A stretch of 64,000 bases of DNA from contig CM119267.1 in assembly GCA_051294375.1 (NCBI GenBank), positions 13,339,081 to 13,403,080 of the forward strand, given 5' to 3'. Of this stretch, positions 1-13,000 are shown piece by piece. The stretch comes from Paraspadella gotoi (taxonomy: Eukaryota > Chaetognatha). Each line of letters begins with the position of its first letter. The first letter of the stretch is position 1. The notes beneath the pieces are model-generated. The model did no database searches. It saw only the letters and a program-made list of their open reading frames with translations, and was not told the DNA's origin. A program made the position numbers and the translations under genes.

Positions 1-542
1 ATCAATCACGACTCGCTTACAGTCTATATTAGGTATTAACTTTCCTATCAAGATATAAAATGTTTTTATGCACTGTCGTAATTATATAAAACGAGCACCA
101 TAACATAAGTACGTTTTGTAAATAAATTTTCATACGGAGAAAATAGAAGAGATTAACTACTCGCTACGAAATTTAAAAATGTAACAAAGACGAAAACGAC
201 TACAAAGGGATCTGCGTTATTTACGAAAGCGGGCAAGGCGTGCGAAGCCATTTCTGCAACGCAATCTCGTTCTTTCCTTCCCACTATCATTTTCTTTTAA
301 CTTCGTCGTGAATCACGTGAATTCAAAACAAAATCAAAGATAAACAAATAAATAAAACTGGTGAGGGTCGCGTTGAAACGCGGGAATTCGAACGCGACGA
401 ATCAGCTGCCGAATAGCAGAATGAATAATTACTTATTGACTCATTGAGCATCTAAAAAGACTAAAGTATATACACATTATACACAATATTATTATATTAA
501 TATTATTATTATATTAAATTATTATACACATTATACACAATA
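1..542. other. AT-rich non-coding sequence
   Basis: No exon or RNA gene is recognisable on either strand. The stretch is AT-rich, with a short TTA/ATT-rich patch around 481-540. If the GPCR exon at 1738-1945 belongs to a multi-exon gene, this is probably part of its first intron. Confidence 0.5.
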
Positions 543-1657
543 TACAGGGTAGTGATTCAAAACTTAGAAAATCCGTATCACTTCTTTTTTTTTTTATTTA
601 ATAATAAAATTTAATTGAAGATACTTAATCAGACCTTGTTCTAACTATTAAAGCAATGCGCCAAGCACTACTGCAAAAACCACTCATGCCACAGGACCTG
701 AAAGAATCACAGCTGCTCTTCATAAACGCTTCTGAAAGATTGAGCCACAGTTTGTAGACTGTTTACCCCATGCCATTGATATTTTGGTTGAAAGTCATAT
801 GGGTCTCCCCCATTAAAACGCCCTACTTAGCACAGTTTAGGGGAATTAGATGTGGATATTATCAGGCCAGAAAATCATTCGGTCGAAAATTAAAATGTTG
901 CTGCAGCTGAAATCTTTATTTTTTTCAGCTGTATACAACAATGCCCTTCGTTACAGCCAGAAAAAATATAAGTAAGTATTTATCTTTCATCTGATGATGC
1001 AGTAGATTTCTTTAAGCAATTTACTTGATATTTCATACAGATAGTCCCAACTACATCAATATTGATTTCATAAGCTCTCAGAGATGGCACTCAACCAGAG
1101 TGGCCACTACAGTATGAACTTAAGAAAAAGAAGAAATTTTTACAGCATCTTAAAATTGCTAAAATAGGTCTTGTTAAACTGCGGCAGTTTAATGGCCATA
1201 GGATAGTAAAGATAAGATGTCCTAGTAAATATTTCTAAATGGAGTTCTTCATTTGCTCTCTTTAGAATTTTTCTTTCAGCATAGAAATGAGATACAAGCG
1301 TGCATATTGTTGGTTTTGGGTATGCTACAATTGCTATCTGCAGCATCCTTATCGACTCGGGCTTGAGCGCATGTTTTTCCGACATAGAATAGTAGTTATT
1401 ACTATTCTTAATAACTTTTTTAATAATTTAACATACTGCTAGGGAACATTAACATAATTAATAGTGGTTTTAAGCTCTAAACCAACCAATGTTGCATTCT
1501 TTTTATTAGCGCAGCGTATTGAAAAAGCAAGAAGAAAATAAAACCTATATCAGAAAGAGAAGATTATTTTAATGTATTATAAAAAGACATTCGATAACTT
1601 TTTGCCTATAAAATAGGTTGGTAAATACTATTCTAAGTTTTGATTCACTACCCTGTA
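543..1657. mobile_element. TA-flanked DNA transposon with terminal inverted repeats
   Basis: The sequence starting CAGGGTAGTGATTCAAAACT at 545 reappears inverted at 1632-1655 with one mismatch. A TA dinucleotide sits immediately outside each end, the target duplication of the Tc1/mariner superfamily. The element is about 1.1 kb. An open stretch on the minus strand (1140-1385, 81 codons) may be a transposase remnant, but I recognise no catalytic motif. A shorter, diverged relative lies at 60911-61390. The TIR/TA boundary is seen directly; the superfamily is inferred. Confidence 0.75.
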
Positions 1658-1737
1658 AGTATCAAAGTATAATTACTATAACACCGTTAAAAAAACCAAT
1701 CAACCACAAAAAACTTGGTTGATAGTTAATACCTCAC

Positions 1738-1945
1738 CTAAGACGACGAGATTTGCTATGACGCCGAAGCCGTTGATGGCAGAGAGAGCCACGCCCCTCG
1801 TCCAAAACCGATAGCTCTCTCCGTAATCGTCGGTAGAAGCTGCGGTGCCGTTGCCATCGTAGTAATCGACGTATTCGTAGTACTCGTATTCGTAAGCCTC
1901 GTCGCCAGATGACTCCGACAGGGGGATCGCGGAAGAGGTCTCCAT
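1738..1945 (-). CDS. First coding exon of a rhodopsin-class GPCR (partial)
   Basis: This ATG-initiated exon of 208 nt (69 codons plus 1 nt, phase 1) ends at a strong donor, TTAG^GTGAGG. The N-terminus is acidic and very tyrosine-rich (EYEYYEYVDYYD), followed by a possible N-glycosylation site (NGT near residue 32). It then enters a hydrophobic helix with the pattern SAINGFGVIANLVVL, which matches the start of TM1 in class A receptors, where G-x-x-x-N is conserved. Clustered acidic tyrosines outside the membrane are typical of tyrosine sulfation sites in peptide or chemokine receptors; sulfation here is inferred. The remaining exons (TM1 end to TM7) would lie at lower coordinates and are not in the window, so the ligand class cannot be assigned. 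Another single-pass membrane protein is possible but less likely. Confidence 0.6.
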
Positions 1946-3934
1946 GACGACGGCGTCACGAAACCGTCGTCAGTGGGCGTGGCCGAGAAACCGACTCTCA
2001 GATCTATGAAATATTTTCATTCTGAGGGGGAAAGGAAACTGTGATAGAATCACATGACTTTTGAAGTAAAACTTGCGCTTGGGTGGGAGAAAAAAAAAGA
2101 ATCCTGAAATTAAGTAGGCCAAAATGTTCGATAATCTGTAAAGAATGTGCGAAAAAAAACGAGATCTTTCTGACGAACGAACGCGGTCACAAGAACTCCG
2201 AAAATGAGAAAAACATTTTGTACGATATTGCCAATATTGGAGTTGTAACATTTTTTCATACAGCGCGAGATAATTATTCGGTGAAAAGAAGAATTCTCGA
2301 AACAATTTGTTCTGAAATTGTTTATTTACATATTTATCGTCCGGGTTTTCCCAATTTATCTCTACATTCACATCTGAAGCCAATTTTGGATCTCTCTCCC
2401 GGGGATGTTTTGAGAGGGCTCGAAGATCAGCGCCTTTATTCGAAAAAAAAGTTATGGTAAAATTATTTCTGTTTTTCTCTGTCTCGGTCTGTCAGAATTT
2501 GAAGGTTTCGTGAAGGAGTTAAAATGTAAGAGAATGAGGAGAAAATCCATTTTAGCGTGTGACTTTGAAAAATAACTTTTTCGTCCCGATGGCGATGGAG
2601 CAAAATTTTGAAGGGAAAATTCGAGAAGCGCTACAATTTTTTAACTTTGTTATCGTAGTATTGAATGACTCATCTGTACACCGGAAACGTTTTTAAAAAC
2701 GCTTCGGTCAAATTATGGCGGAAGTTTAGTTTAAAAATGTTTGATTAAATTTTTATTTGGTTTTTTTAATAAAATTGTTGCCACTATGAATTCTACGATT
2801 CTCTGGAATTTAAATTTTAAAATTTTAAATTAATCGATAGGAGCTTCGCCAGTTTCCCGTTTAGTCCCGTTTTATCCGTGTTTTTCCTTATTTGGGTCGA
2901 ACGGCTTCCTTCTCCCTTCGGTGCCATGATTTATCGTCGACGGAGAGAGAGTCGCGCCGGTCTAACGGCTTCCGGCGACGCCTACACAAATACCACGCGT
3001 TTCCGCGCCAACGCTTATGCGATTGCGCGCCAACACCAATGCCCAGCTGTTTTCGCACCAACGCCCATAGAATTGCGTGCCAAAGTCACGCTTGATTGAG
3101 AGCAAACGTCCATTTGATTCAAAAGCGAAAAGCCACGTGCGTGAATCCCTCCTATCAGATTACAAATTCAACTTTTATAACTTTAATAACTGTTAAATTT
3201 ATATACACATTTCCATATCTTTGGATTTTCGAAAAAAAATTTATCACTGTTTGAATTTTTTAGAGTGACATCGAAATAAAAAGTCTAGTTCATCCCTAAA
3301 GATTTTTTGTCCCAAACCCAACGTTCTCGTTCGGTCCGCTGTTTGTAATCGTACGACTGTTTTGCTTGTTTTTAATGCTTCCCCGAGGTCGTTCTGGCGC
3401 GGCGACCGTTCTCGAAAATGTCAGGATGCAGCGTCAGCAGAAAAAACGACCCAAAGATAAGTAGCGGCGGAAACCCTTTCGTTTTTAGTTTTTCAATGGA
3501 GTGAATTTCTGGATTACCAATAATGCGGAGTCCAATTACGAACCAGTTGTTTGTTTCATTACATCGTATACTATGATACACTGAAAGACGATTCGAAATA
3601 TAAGCTTTACGTATTTATAACATGTATAATATATATTGTATATTGTATAATGAACCAGAATTGTTAGTTTCTCGCCAATGTTTATAACAAAGCCAAAGGA
3701 AGATGCCAATTCGAAAACAAGAGCAGATTCGTAACCGATGAAAGATCGAGTTTCGCGCAGGTTTTTAATTCATCCGATCGAAAGATGAAAGCTCAACTGA
3801 ATCTTTGAAGGAATTAAAAAAATTGTTTCGAGTTTTATTTCGGCGAATTCGATCTTTGAAAACACAACATACAACCGACCGGTTGTCGGGTGATGGATTC
3901 TCCATGAAACAAGTGTCTACTGGGGATCGAGGTC

Positions 3935-3995
<61 letters not shown>

Positions 3996-5264
3996 GAGAA
4001 AATTGTGAATTGTTTATGCAGACCATGTCGTAAGAAAGTAAAACTATGCGATTAAAAGCTTAGTCGACGAGAATAATAAAACGAAGGCAGATGCTGAACC
4101 ATTACCAAGCATCAAAACAAACTCGACAGGTAAGCTTTGAAAAACCCACACGCAAGAAAAAACTAACGTAAGAAGAAGCAAAAAAAAAGGGACCCTGGAA
4201 ACTGCGCACGAATCGCCCAGGAGGAATAACGGATTGCATTGTCTAGTCCATTTTTTAAAGATGAAGTACGTTGTTGTTTTTTTTAACTTTTCTTTTCTTT
4301 TTTGTCAAGATTTCAAAGAACGTGTTTCTATGCCGATGAATTGTAGGATATCTTTGCTCAAAGAAGTGAAAAGACGAAGACAGACCTCGGCGGCAGAAAT
4401 GAGAATTGGTTCCACTGGTGCGGAAAAAAATGGGAAAAGAGATACAAAAGATATTCATGGAATGGGAAAGTGGATTATGTTGAAGAGGAAGAGGAAGAGG
4501 AGTTAAGATGAGGAGAAACAGAGGAAAAAGAAAAAAGATTTCTTTTGAAAAGGATCTGGAAGAAGAGTTGTGCAAAGATGGCGAAACTCTCAAATTAAAT
4601 ACAAATCTAACTTTACATTAATTTTAAAACTAAGTTTTTGTTGACCAAACGAAAAGGACCAAACCGTTAGGTGGAAATGAATTTTTAATAATTTATCAAA
4701 GAAGAGCAACTATTAAAAAATATAATGAGAGAAAATTTATCACGATTTTTTGGTTAAAAAATTTCGAATAAAAAAAAAAATCTCAAATCGGCTGATTAAT
4801 AATCAGTGATTATGTTATAATTTGGATGGAAGGATTAGACAACGGATGACAGATGAAGCGCGCGATGGAGAGCTAGTTGTTTTTGTTATACTGTCATCAA
4901 TTAAATAGATAACGTTAAAAAAATCACCCACACGGGTTAATAATAATCGTAATAATTAAATGAGAATATTAATGCTGGTTTATGAGATCGAAATTCAACA
5001 AAACCGGCCAGAAAAAAACTGTTTCGTGGAGAGGGAGGGGGGAAGAGGAGAAAATATTCTACAACGGAGTAAAACAACTTTTTGAATTTTGTTTTCAAAT
5101 TTGAGACAGAAAAAACTGGATGGAATCAAAGAGTTTGAAAAGATTGAGCAATCGTACTTTCGGAGGTTGGTAATTTTTTTGTAGTTTTGCAAATATATAT
5201 ATATATTTATATATCAACGCACATATAAATACTATGTCGTGCATACGTACACAGAAACGTAATA
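1946..5264. other. Intergenic stretch between the GPCR start and the large gene's 3' end
   Basis: I see no convincing exon here. Two overlapping open stretches on opposite strands (1970-2383 minus, 2083-2460 plus) have no recognisable domain or splice context. The region contains one GA microsatellite. The segment nearest 1946 is expected to hold the GPCR promoter and 5' UTR. The segment nearest 5264 should hold the 3' UTR of the large gene, whose longer isoform shows no AATAAA in the first 100 nt downstream. Confidence 0.5.
3935..4000. repeat. (GA)n microsatellite
   Basis: A run of AGAGAG with a few interruptions. It is the first of many GA/CT tracts in the window. Confidence 0.95.
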
Positions 5265-5839
5265 TTAGAATATGGAGTGATTAAGCGTGCAGTTGTATTT
5301 GCGACAATAATTGCACTGAGTCTCGTAATACATCGTCAGACTAAGGTCTTTTCCTTTTCCCCCCGGCGTCGCGTTTTGAACGTCGATCCCTTCGTCCTCT
5401 TCCGAGATGGCGCGCACCAGCGTAGACGGCGTCGTCGGCGTCACCGGCGTCGTCGTCGCCGAAGAGTCGAGCGGCGGCGCCGTTTCGTCTTCTTCTTCGT
5501 CGTCGTCGTCGCCGATGGGGTCGGAGGTGGGCGAGGTGCACGCTGACCACGATTTCTTTTTTTTCTCGATCTCGCAGATGAGACGAGAGGTCAACGTCAT
5601 GTGAGGATCGAGATCGTCGAGAGAATCTTGAGTCTTGTCCACGTCGGGGATGTTGATACCGTCGAGGAGCGGGTTGAGCGGCGGGGGCGGGGAGGCCGAT
5701 TCCTCGCCGGAGGACGGTGGGTTCTCGTCCGTGGGCGAGGAGGCGGCGAGGGGGGTCTCGCAGGAGGAAGAGGAGGAGCTACTGAAGAAGCTAAAGGGGA
5801 GTTTCATGCCCTTTTTCTTTTTGGAGACACCATCACCGC
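5265..5839 (-). CDS. Alternative terminal exon B (soluble tail) of the large acidic protein
   Basis: The acceptor CTCGCCAG^GCGG joins in phase 1 to the 6277 donor. The exon adds 190 residues: a lysine cluster running into an aromatic/serine stretch (KKKKGMKLPFSFFSSSS), then a Ser/Pro/acidic low-complexity region. Next comes EIEKKKKSWSACTSP, then a DDDDEEEDE run and a Thr/Pro stretch. The end is cysteine-bearing (CNYCRKYNCTLNHSIF). The lysine-aromatic opening resembles a MARCKS effector segment. The tail lacks any hydrophobic helix, so this isoform should be soluble or peripherally bound. It is mutually exclusive with the exon at 5990-6075, which contains a stop. Confidence 0.75.
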
Positions 5840-8800
5840 CTGGCGAGATAAGAGAAAGAGAGAGGAGAGAGAGAGAGAGAGAGAGGAAAGGGAGAGGAAA
5901 TAAAAGGAAAAGAAGGAAAAGAATCGATTATATATGACCGAGTAATTAATTTTATTTTTTGATTCGGAGAGATTATTAATCATTAGGGATCAGGTGGAGG
6001 TTTGGAGAAGAAAGCCTAAAGTGACGATCGATAGTATGGCTATGATTCCGACTACGCTGTACAAAACGAGCTCTACTCTATTATAAAAATAATTCCGGGA
6101 ACAATTTTGTTTTTTAAAGGAGAAGGGAAGGGAAAAAGAACATAAATTAAGTTTCAGTAATATACTTCTAAACAGCATGCAACGTGCAAACAAAAATGCT
6201 AAATAAAAATAAACTATTCTTGTTAATAAAATTAAACTTACATTTTATACAAGTTGAACTAAATATCTAAGATTACCTACGATTCTATTAGCCATATCCT
6301 TGCCTGATTTGGTCGCTTCGTCTTCGGACACGACGCCCGCTTTGTCCGACTCTTTTCCCGACTCGTCGTCGTCGGCAGCGTCGTCCGAATCTCCGTTGCT
6401 TCTCTTCTTCGACTTTGAAGAGAGGTAAGGAAGCTTCAAGTGGAAGGCGCGTTTTTTGTCGGCGACGACCTCCTTAGGCGCCGAGTCCGATTCGGACTTT
6501 TCCGCCTCCGTCTCAGTGTCCGGCGATTTTCTTCCGGCGTCTTCCGGAGCCGAGTCGGCCTCGTACGGCTTGTCGACCTCGGTTTCGTCGTCGGCGACGT
6601 CACCGTTCATCGTCGTCTTCGTCGTCGGCGGCGGCGGCGTCTTGTCTTTTCTAGAGAAGAGTTTCATGGATGGCATCTTGACTTGAAATTGTTTTTTGAC
6701 TTTCGGGTGTTCCTCCGGCGAAGATGCTTCGTCCGGAGATCCTAGTCGATCCCCGCTTTCGTCCGAGTCTTTCACGTCGAAGGTGACTTTCTTTTCCGTC
6801 TGCACCGTCTCCACGATTTCCGCTTGGACTGGCTCTTCGACGGCAGAAGGAATGATTTCGTCGAAATCCTCGTGCGCCGGCTCGACGACCTCCTGTTCAT
6901 CCTCGTCGACGAGGTCGTCCACGATTGGGCGAACCTCTTCGTCGGCAGCCAAATCCTCCTCCTCTGCCTTCGCGGGAATCGACTTCTCGATGCTGACCTC
7001 GAATTCCGTCGTCACCGTCGAGTCTTCGTCGGCGTCCGTCTTGTCCTCGAAGACGAGGTGCACTTCCTTGGAGATCGTTTCGACGGGCGGCTGCGAGGGC
7101 GGATCGGTGACGGACGGCTTCCTCACCGCCAGCGTCGGAATGTGAAAGGAGAACCCAGGCTTTTGATTTTCTTTGGCCTGTTTCTCCTCGTCCGGCTTTT
7201 CCTTCGAAGCCTGTTTCTTCTTCTCTTTCTCCGCCTGATTCTTCTTGTCTTTCTTCGACTTTGGAAGATGAAACTTGAGGGCGAACTTGGAGGAAGACGG
7301 CGATGCGGCGCTGACTTCTTCCGCGGGGCTGACTTCCTCGGAGGCGCTGACTTGCTCCGCGGCGCTGAATTCCTCGGAGGCGCTGACTTCCTCGGCGGCG
7401 TTAACTTCTTCGGCGACGTTAACTTCCTCGGCGGCGTTAACTGCTTCGGCGACGGATTCTTCGCAATGAGAGACGACGGGCGCTTCGGTCTTTTCTTTTG
7501 CATCGATGGGTTGGGGCTGCTGCGACTGCTGTTCCTTCTCGTCGATATTTTTCTCAGCCAGGACTTTGGCTTCAACTTTTTCCACCTCGACGTCTTCGAC
7601 GACCGACTCCGCCTTGACCTTCTCGCTCCCCTTTCTCTTAAAAGTCGGCGCGGTGAAGGATATCGATGATTTGCTGGAAGACTCGGAGACCTCGTAAGAC
7701 TTTTTCGTTGGCAGATGAAACTTCATCTTGAATCGCGTCGTCTTCTTCGTTCGTTCGCTGGCGGGAGATTCGGCGGCGACGGCTTCGTCGATGTCTGCCA
7801 CGACGTCGCCCGCCGCTTCAACCGTCGTCTCCGTCATCGTCACCACGCTCGACTCGACCTCCTCCGTCCGTTCGACTCGCAGCGTTTCGACGATGACATC
7901 ATAACCGGCTTTTTCTTTTACTTTCTTCTCCTCCTCCTTTTCCTCCTTCACTTCCTCCTCATCGATCTCGGAATCGTGCTCGACCAGTTTCGGCGATTCG
8001 TTATCCCCGTTATTGCGTCCGATCGAAGCAGCTCGATCCTGGGATTTCGTCTGTGCGTCAACCTCGCGTGCTTCGACGAGTAGCGATTCGGGCTCAGTTT
8101 CGTCTCTATCTTGGCCGCTCGATGTCACGATGACTTTGGATTCTGGAGAAAGTCGAAAAATACGTTTTGGAATCGATTTAAATAAAAGGAAAAAAATGAA
8201 GTAAACTTTTTTTTTAATCGAACTTCGTCTAAATTTAAGCATTTATTTTCCAATACTCAGAAATATCAATTTTGCCATCCGATTCCCTAATAATTATATT
8301 GCGTGATTTGAAATTTATAACTGAAAACTAAAACTGCTGAAACTAATTACTAAAAAGGAAATACTTATCGATCAGTTTCTGTTACACGGACCTGTTTCGG
8401 GTTTGTCAAGTTTAAGCTGAATTTTTGGCAAATGAAATTGAAACCTTGCTTTCTTTTCGCTTCCGTTCGAAAATTCTTCGTCTGCGTTAAAAAAAAAATT
8501 AATAAATTTCTTTAAATGTCATCGTATACCATTTAATTCTTAAATTGCGATACTATTTTACGGTAAACACCGGTTTTTGCCTTCGGCGCTCCAATGATCT
8601 TTAAGTTTAAACAAACGTCCACACGTACACACGTTACAAGCGCGACAATTACTAATTGAATTAGTGGATCTTTTCGATTTTTGAAAAAGAAAAAAAAATT
8701 AAAACCCACCAAAGCCTGTCCAAAGTCAGGGGCAAGATAGCTTATTTATTAAATGAATGGATAATTGGTTGTACCAATTTCATAAAATTCAGCTCCTTGT

Positions 8801-10040
8801 ATTTTGATGCTAGTGCGGAGTACAATAAGTATTCCCCGATCGAATACTTAAGGGAGTGGTCTTTTCATACAATTGAAACGTTCTTTGAAATATTATACCA
8901 CTTCATTGATAGGGAAGCCAGGTACTCTGGGAGTGAATAAACGAGTCTTGATTGAAAGCTTGAAGGGACCTGCTATGTCATTATCTTGTAAGAGTGATGG
9001 AGGCCTTAACCACCAAAGCCTGTCCAAAGTCAGGGGCAAGATAGCTTATTTATTAAATGAATGGATAATTTTTATATTTGTTGTAAACAATTTCATTAAA
9101 ATGAAAAATAAAAGAAATAATGAATAAAATAAAAGGGGAAAAATTAAAATTTTAAAGAAAGGAAAAAACTTTCAAAAATAAATTTCTATTCTCATCTAAA
9201 TGATATTAAATTCAAATAATTTTGTGCTTAACTCATTGATCCACGAAATGCGAGATTATGAGGAGAGGAGAGAGGGAGAGACTTAGTTTTTCCTTAAAAA
9301 TTTCTAAGTCTCTCTCTTCCTCCTCCCCGCCTCCTCGCGCTCTCATCGTTATATAAATATTATATATATATACAGTCCTGTGGAAAAAAAGATGAACACC
9401 CAAAAACATTATGAAAATAAATAAAGTTAGATTCCTTTAAAATGAAAGATATTATAAGTGAATAATATTTATGGAAAAAAGAACTATTGGTATGAATTTA
9501 GTTAATCCGTTTAAATTAAATTAAATTCCGTTACGAAGCAGTGATTTTGTAAAAGTAATTACTCAGTTACAACTACTCAAACAGAATGTTAGAGCAAAAA
9601 AAATTTAAGTATTTTTAACCTCTTGTATTTAAGATGCTGTTGCTCTCGAATGACTGGACCAATTTATTTTTAAGTTACACATATGATTTCCTCTTTCAAA
9701 AGTCCTTATTTCTCATTCATAATTTTTTTAAAAAACAGAACTACAATGCCCATAAATTAAGGTTAAAAATATTTTTGATTTTTGGTAGATCTTTAAAAAT
9801 GTTTTTTTTTTAAGCGACTAAAATGACAAATTTTTTTTGACGATTTGTCTTTCAGAATGTATGGACCGATTTTATTTTAACTTATACATATGGATTTTTT
9901 ATTTAAAATCTACGAATGGCCTACTGCAAAAATTAAATAGCATAAAATTGATTTTTTTTACAAATTAATGTTGACTGATGGTATGTTGTTCATAATTGAC
10001 TTTTAGAATTTTCGTACATAACTTTCACTAAGCTTTACTG

Positions 10041-10080
<40 letters not shown>

Positions 10081-13000
10081 TGTGCAAGAATCCTCCTTCG
10101 GAGATTCCGTTTCTTTCCATTTCGGTTTCGGAATTTTGAATCGAAATTTCTTCTCCTTCTTTTCCTTCGTCTTCCCCGAACTCTCCTCGATGCTGTCGTC
10201 GTCGACGTCGTCGTCCTTCCCGTCGGCGAGGTCAGCGCAGGCCTTCTCGACGACCCACTCCGCGTAGCTCTCCACCAGGTCCACCACTTTGGCCTCATCC
10301 ATCGCGACCTCTTCCGGCGCTGGGCTAGCATCGGCGGACTCGGCGCCTTTGGGCGTGACTCCCACTTCCGGTCGAGCGACGTCCTTCTCTACTTCCTCTT
10401 CGGTCTCTGGTAAAATGAGGATCTCGTCCGCGGAGACGATTACCCTCATGTCCGCGGTGGGCGTGGGCGTCATGTCCGAGGAGACGAAGAGCGTCATGTC
10501 TGCGGTTGGCGTTGGCGTCTCAGCCGATTGATTGACAAGCGTCACGTCGGGCTCTACCGTATTTTCGAGATCCAGTTCTATAAAGAGGAATAAAGGAATT
10601 AATAAACGACGAAGTAACCACTAGCGCGGTTACCCTTGGACGGTCTCGCTGGAACACAACGCTTGGGATGGTGTGTTCCCCCTCTGAGGCAATGGAATTG
10701 GCTGAATGAGGGTGGACGTGAGGCGGTGTCAATATACCGCCAAAACGTAATCATTAACGTCTCGGTAAACTGACCCTTTTTCGCGGGTTTCTTCTTCATA
10801 AACTTGGGCAAAAGTGATTTCTTCTTTTTGTGTTTGGACGGAGTTCCCGACGTCGTCGTCGTCGTCTCGTCCTCTTCATCCGCTCCCACGCGACACGGTT
10901 CTTCTGTCGAAGCGGCGGAGGAATCCACGGCAGCGTCTGCGGCGTCGGCGGCATCGACATCGACAGATGATTCGGCGGCTTGGCGGAGTTCTTCCTCCGT
11001 GACTAGGACCAGATCTGCGTGGAAAGAAGGTCAAGTGTTTTAATTATTAAACAAATGATTTGAGAATTAGATAATTAAATTATTATTATATTATAGTATT
11101 GATTGTAAGAATAAGATTATTTTCTGACAAGGAATTTACGTGATCGATCACAAGATAATCACCTTTCGCTTTGTCCCCGCTTCCGAACGAAGGTAGACGA
11201 AATTTGGGAAGTTTGAAGGCGATTTCCTTCTTGAGCTGCTCATCTCGGTCGTCGACGACATACTGAGCGAGATCGTCCTTTTCAACGTCCTCATCCTTGA
11301 CGGAGTCTTCTTCCAGATCGACGGAGGCGTCGGTGGAGCTCTCCTCGGCGTCCACTCCGGCCGCATCCGCTTCTGAAGTCTCTCTGGATTTGGAGGAGAC
11401 GTCGGGAACGTCTGGAGAAGAAATGGGGAAGGTCGCTCGTTTAGAGGCTCTAGGTAGGATTAGGTTGGATTCCTTCTTCACTCACCTTCTTCCTTGAGCG
11501 CCTTTTTGTGGACCGTGATGGAGGGAAGCTTGAATTCGAAATGACCCTTTTTCTGACTTCCGGATTTTTGCGATTCGCTGACCGTCGGTTTATCCGATAT
11601 GGACGTCTGCTTGGGAGTTCCTGACTTTTCCGTCTCGTCTGAAAATAGAAGATGGGAACGGACGATTAGAAAATAAAATTACATCTGCAATCTTTCCAAA
11701 AAAACGTTCATCAAAAACTAAATATGCCATTTATTAGAATAATTTCTCTATTTTATAAACGCTCTGCAGATATTTTTAACCACTCTTCCAAAAGCCATCG
11801 ATCCGTTTGTATGTACCTTCTTTCGATTGCTTTCCCTTGATAGAGAGCAGCGTGATTTTCGGAAGAGCGAAGTGTTTTCCCAATTTCGCTTCCTTCGGCG
11901 AACGATGCTCAACTTTATCGTCCTCTTTTTCTTTCGATTCTTCTTCCGCCTCGCGATGCGTCTCCTCGTCAGACATTGCGACGGGTTCCGTCGTCGCTTC
12001 GACGGAGGCTTCGACGACGGCTTCCGGCGCGAGGACTTCGACGGCGTCCTCGCCATCTTCCGGAGCCGATTCCTCTTTGTCCTCTGCGGGAGTGACAATA
12101 AAATTTAATTAATTATCTAATATTTTTTTTAAAACCTTACTACTGAGATAAAATGTTAGTCCTCACCATTTTTGCCGCCTTTGACTTTGACGGTCGGCAT
12201 TTGAAATGTTGGCATCTTGAAGCGGAACTTCTTCTCGATAGATTTGCTGCTTTTGTCCGTGGAAAGCGGAGCCTCAGAAGTTTCTTCCGTCTCTTCTCCT
12301 CTTTCCTCCCTTTCTTCCTCGGTTGTCTCTGCCTCCACTTCCGCTTTCTCAGTCTTCACAGCCACGACGGCCACGGATTCTATTATTCGCTCCGCTGCAA
12401 CCGCTGGCTCCGACTGCGGTGTCACATCCGGTTCAGGAACTTCCGATTCACCATTCGCTTCCGGTTCCTCTTTAATTTCCGTCTCCTCTTTGACTTCGTC
12501 TGGCTCCTCGGAACTCGAGTCTGTTAAAACAAAAACATAAAAGTCAATTATTGCTTCAAAACAAAACAAAAATGAACTGTCAGAAGATACAACGTTATGG
12601 CAACAGCGCGAGTTGCCTGTGATGCCCATTGGGACGGAGCATCTCACTGTTGGCTTTGGGGGCTTCCGACCCACAGAGACGCCTCCAGTCACTGGCGCGG
12701 TTACCCTAGGACGGTCTCGCTTTTCCAACGCCGAGGGAAGTCGTTAGGATGGAATGCAACACCTGGGATGGTGCGTTCCCCCTCAGAACCAATGGAATTG
12801 GCTGAACGATGGAAGACGTGAGGCGGTGTGAATATACCGCCACAATGTACCTTTTTTTGTCCCGAATTGGGGCAAGGAAATTTTAGGTAGATGAAAACCG
12901 AATTTTAAGCTCGTATCCTCTTCCTCCTTTGGCATGTTGGCGTCTTCGACATCTACGTAATCGAGAATTTTATTAACGATATCGTTAAGGGCAGGCCATC

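Noticed and set aside
1970-2383. Long overlapping open frames on opposite strands (137 and 125 codons)
   Set aside because: AT-rich composition, no domain and no splice or initiation context; they cannot both be real, and neither is supported.
5277-5903. Arg-rich and Gly-rich frames on the plus strand opposite terminal exon B, and similar shadows opposite 6245-15783
   Set aside because: They are antisense reflections of GC-biased acidic coding sequence; the minus strand has matching splice sites, phases and motifs.
10616-12847. R1 as a Helitron because of its terminal hairpin
   Set aside because: No CTRR follows the hairpin and no TC start is evident; left unclassified.
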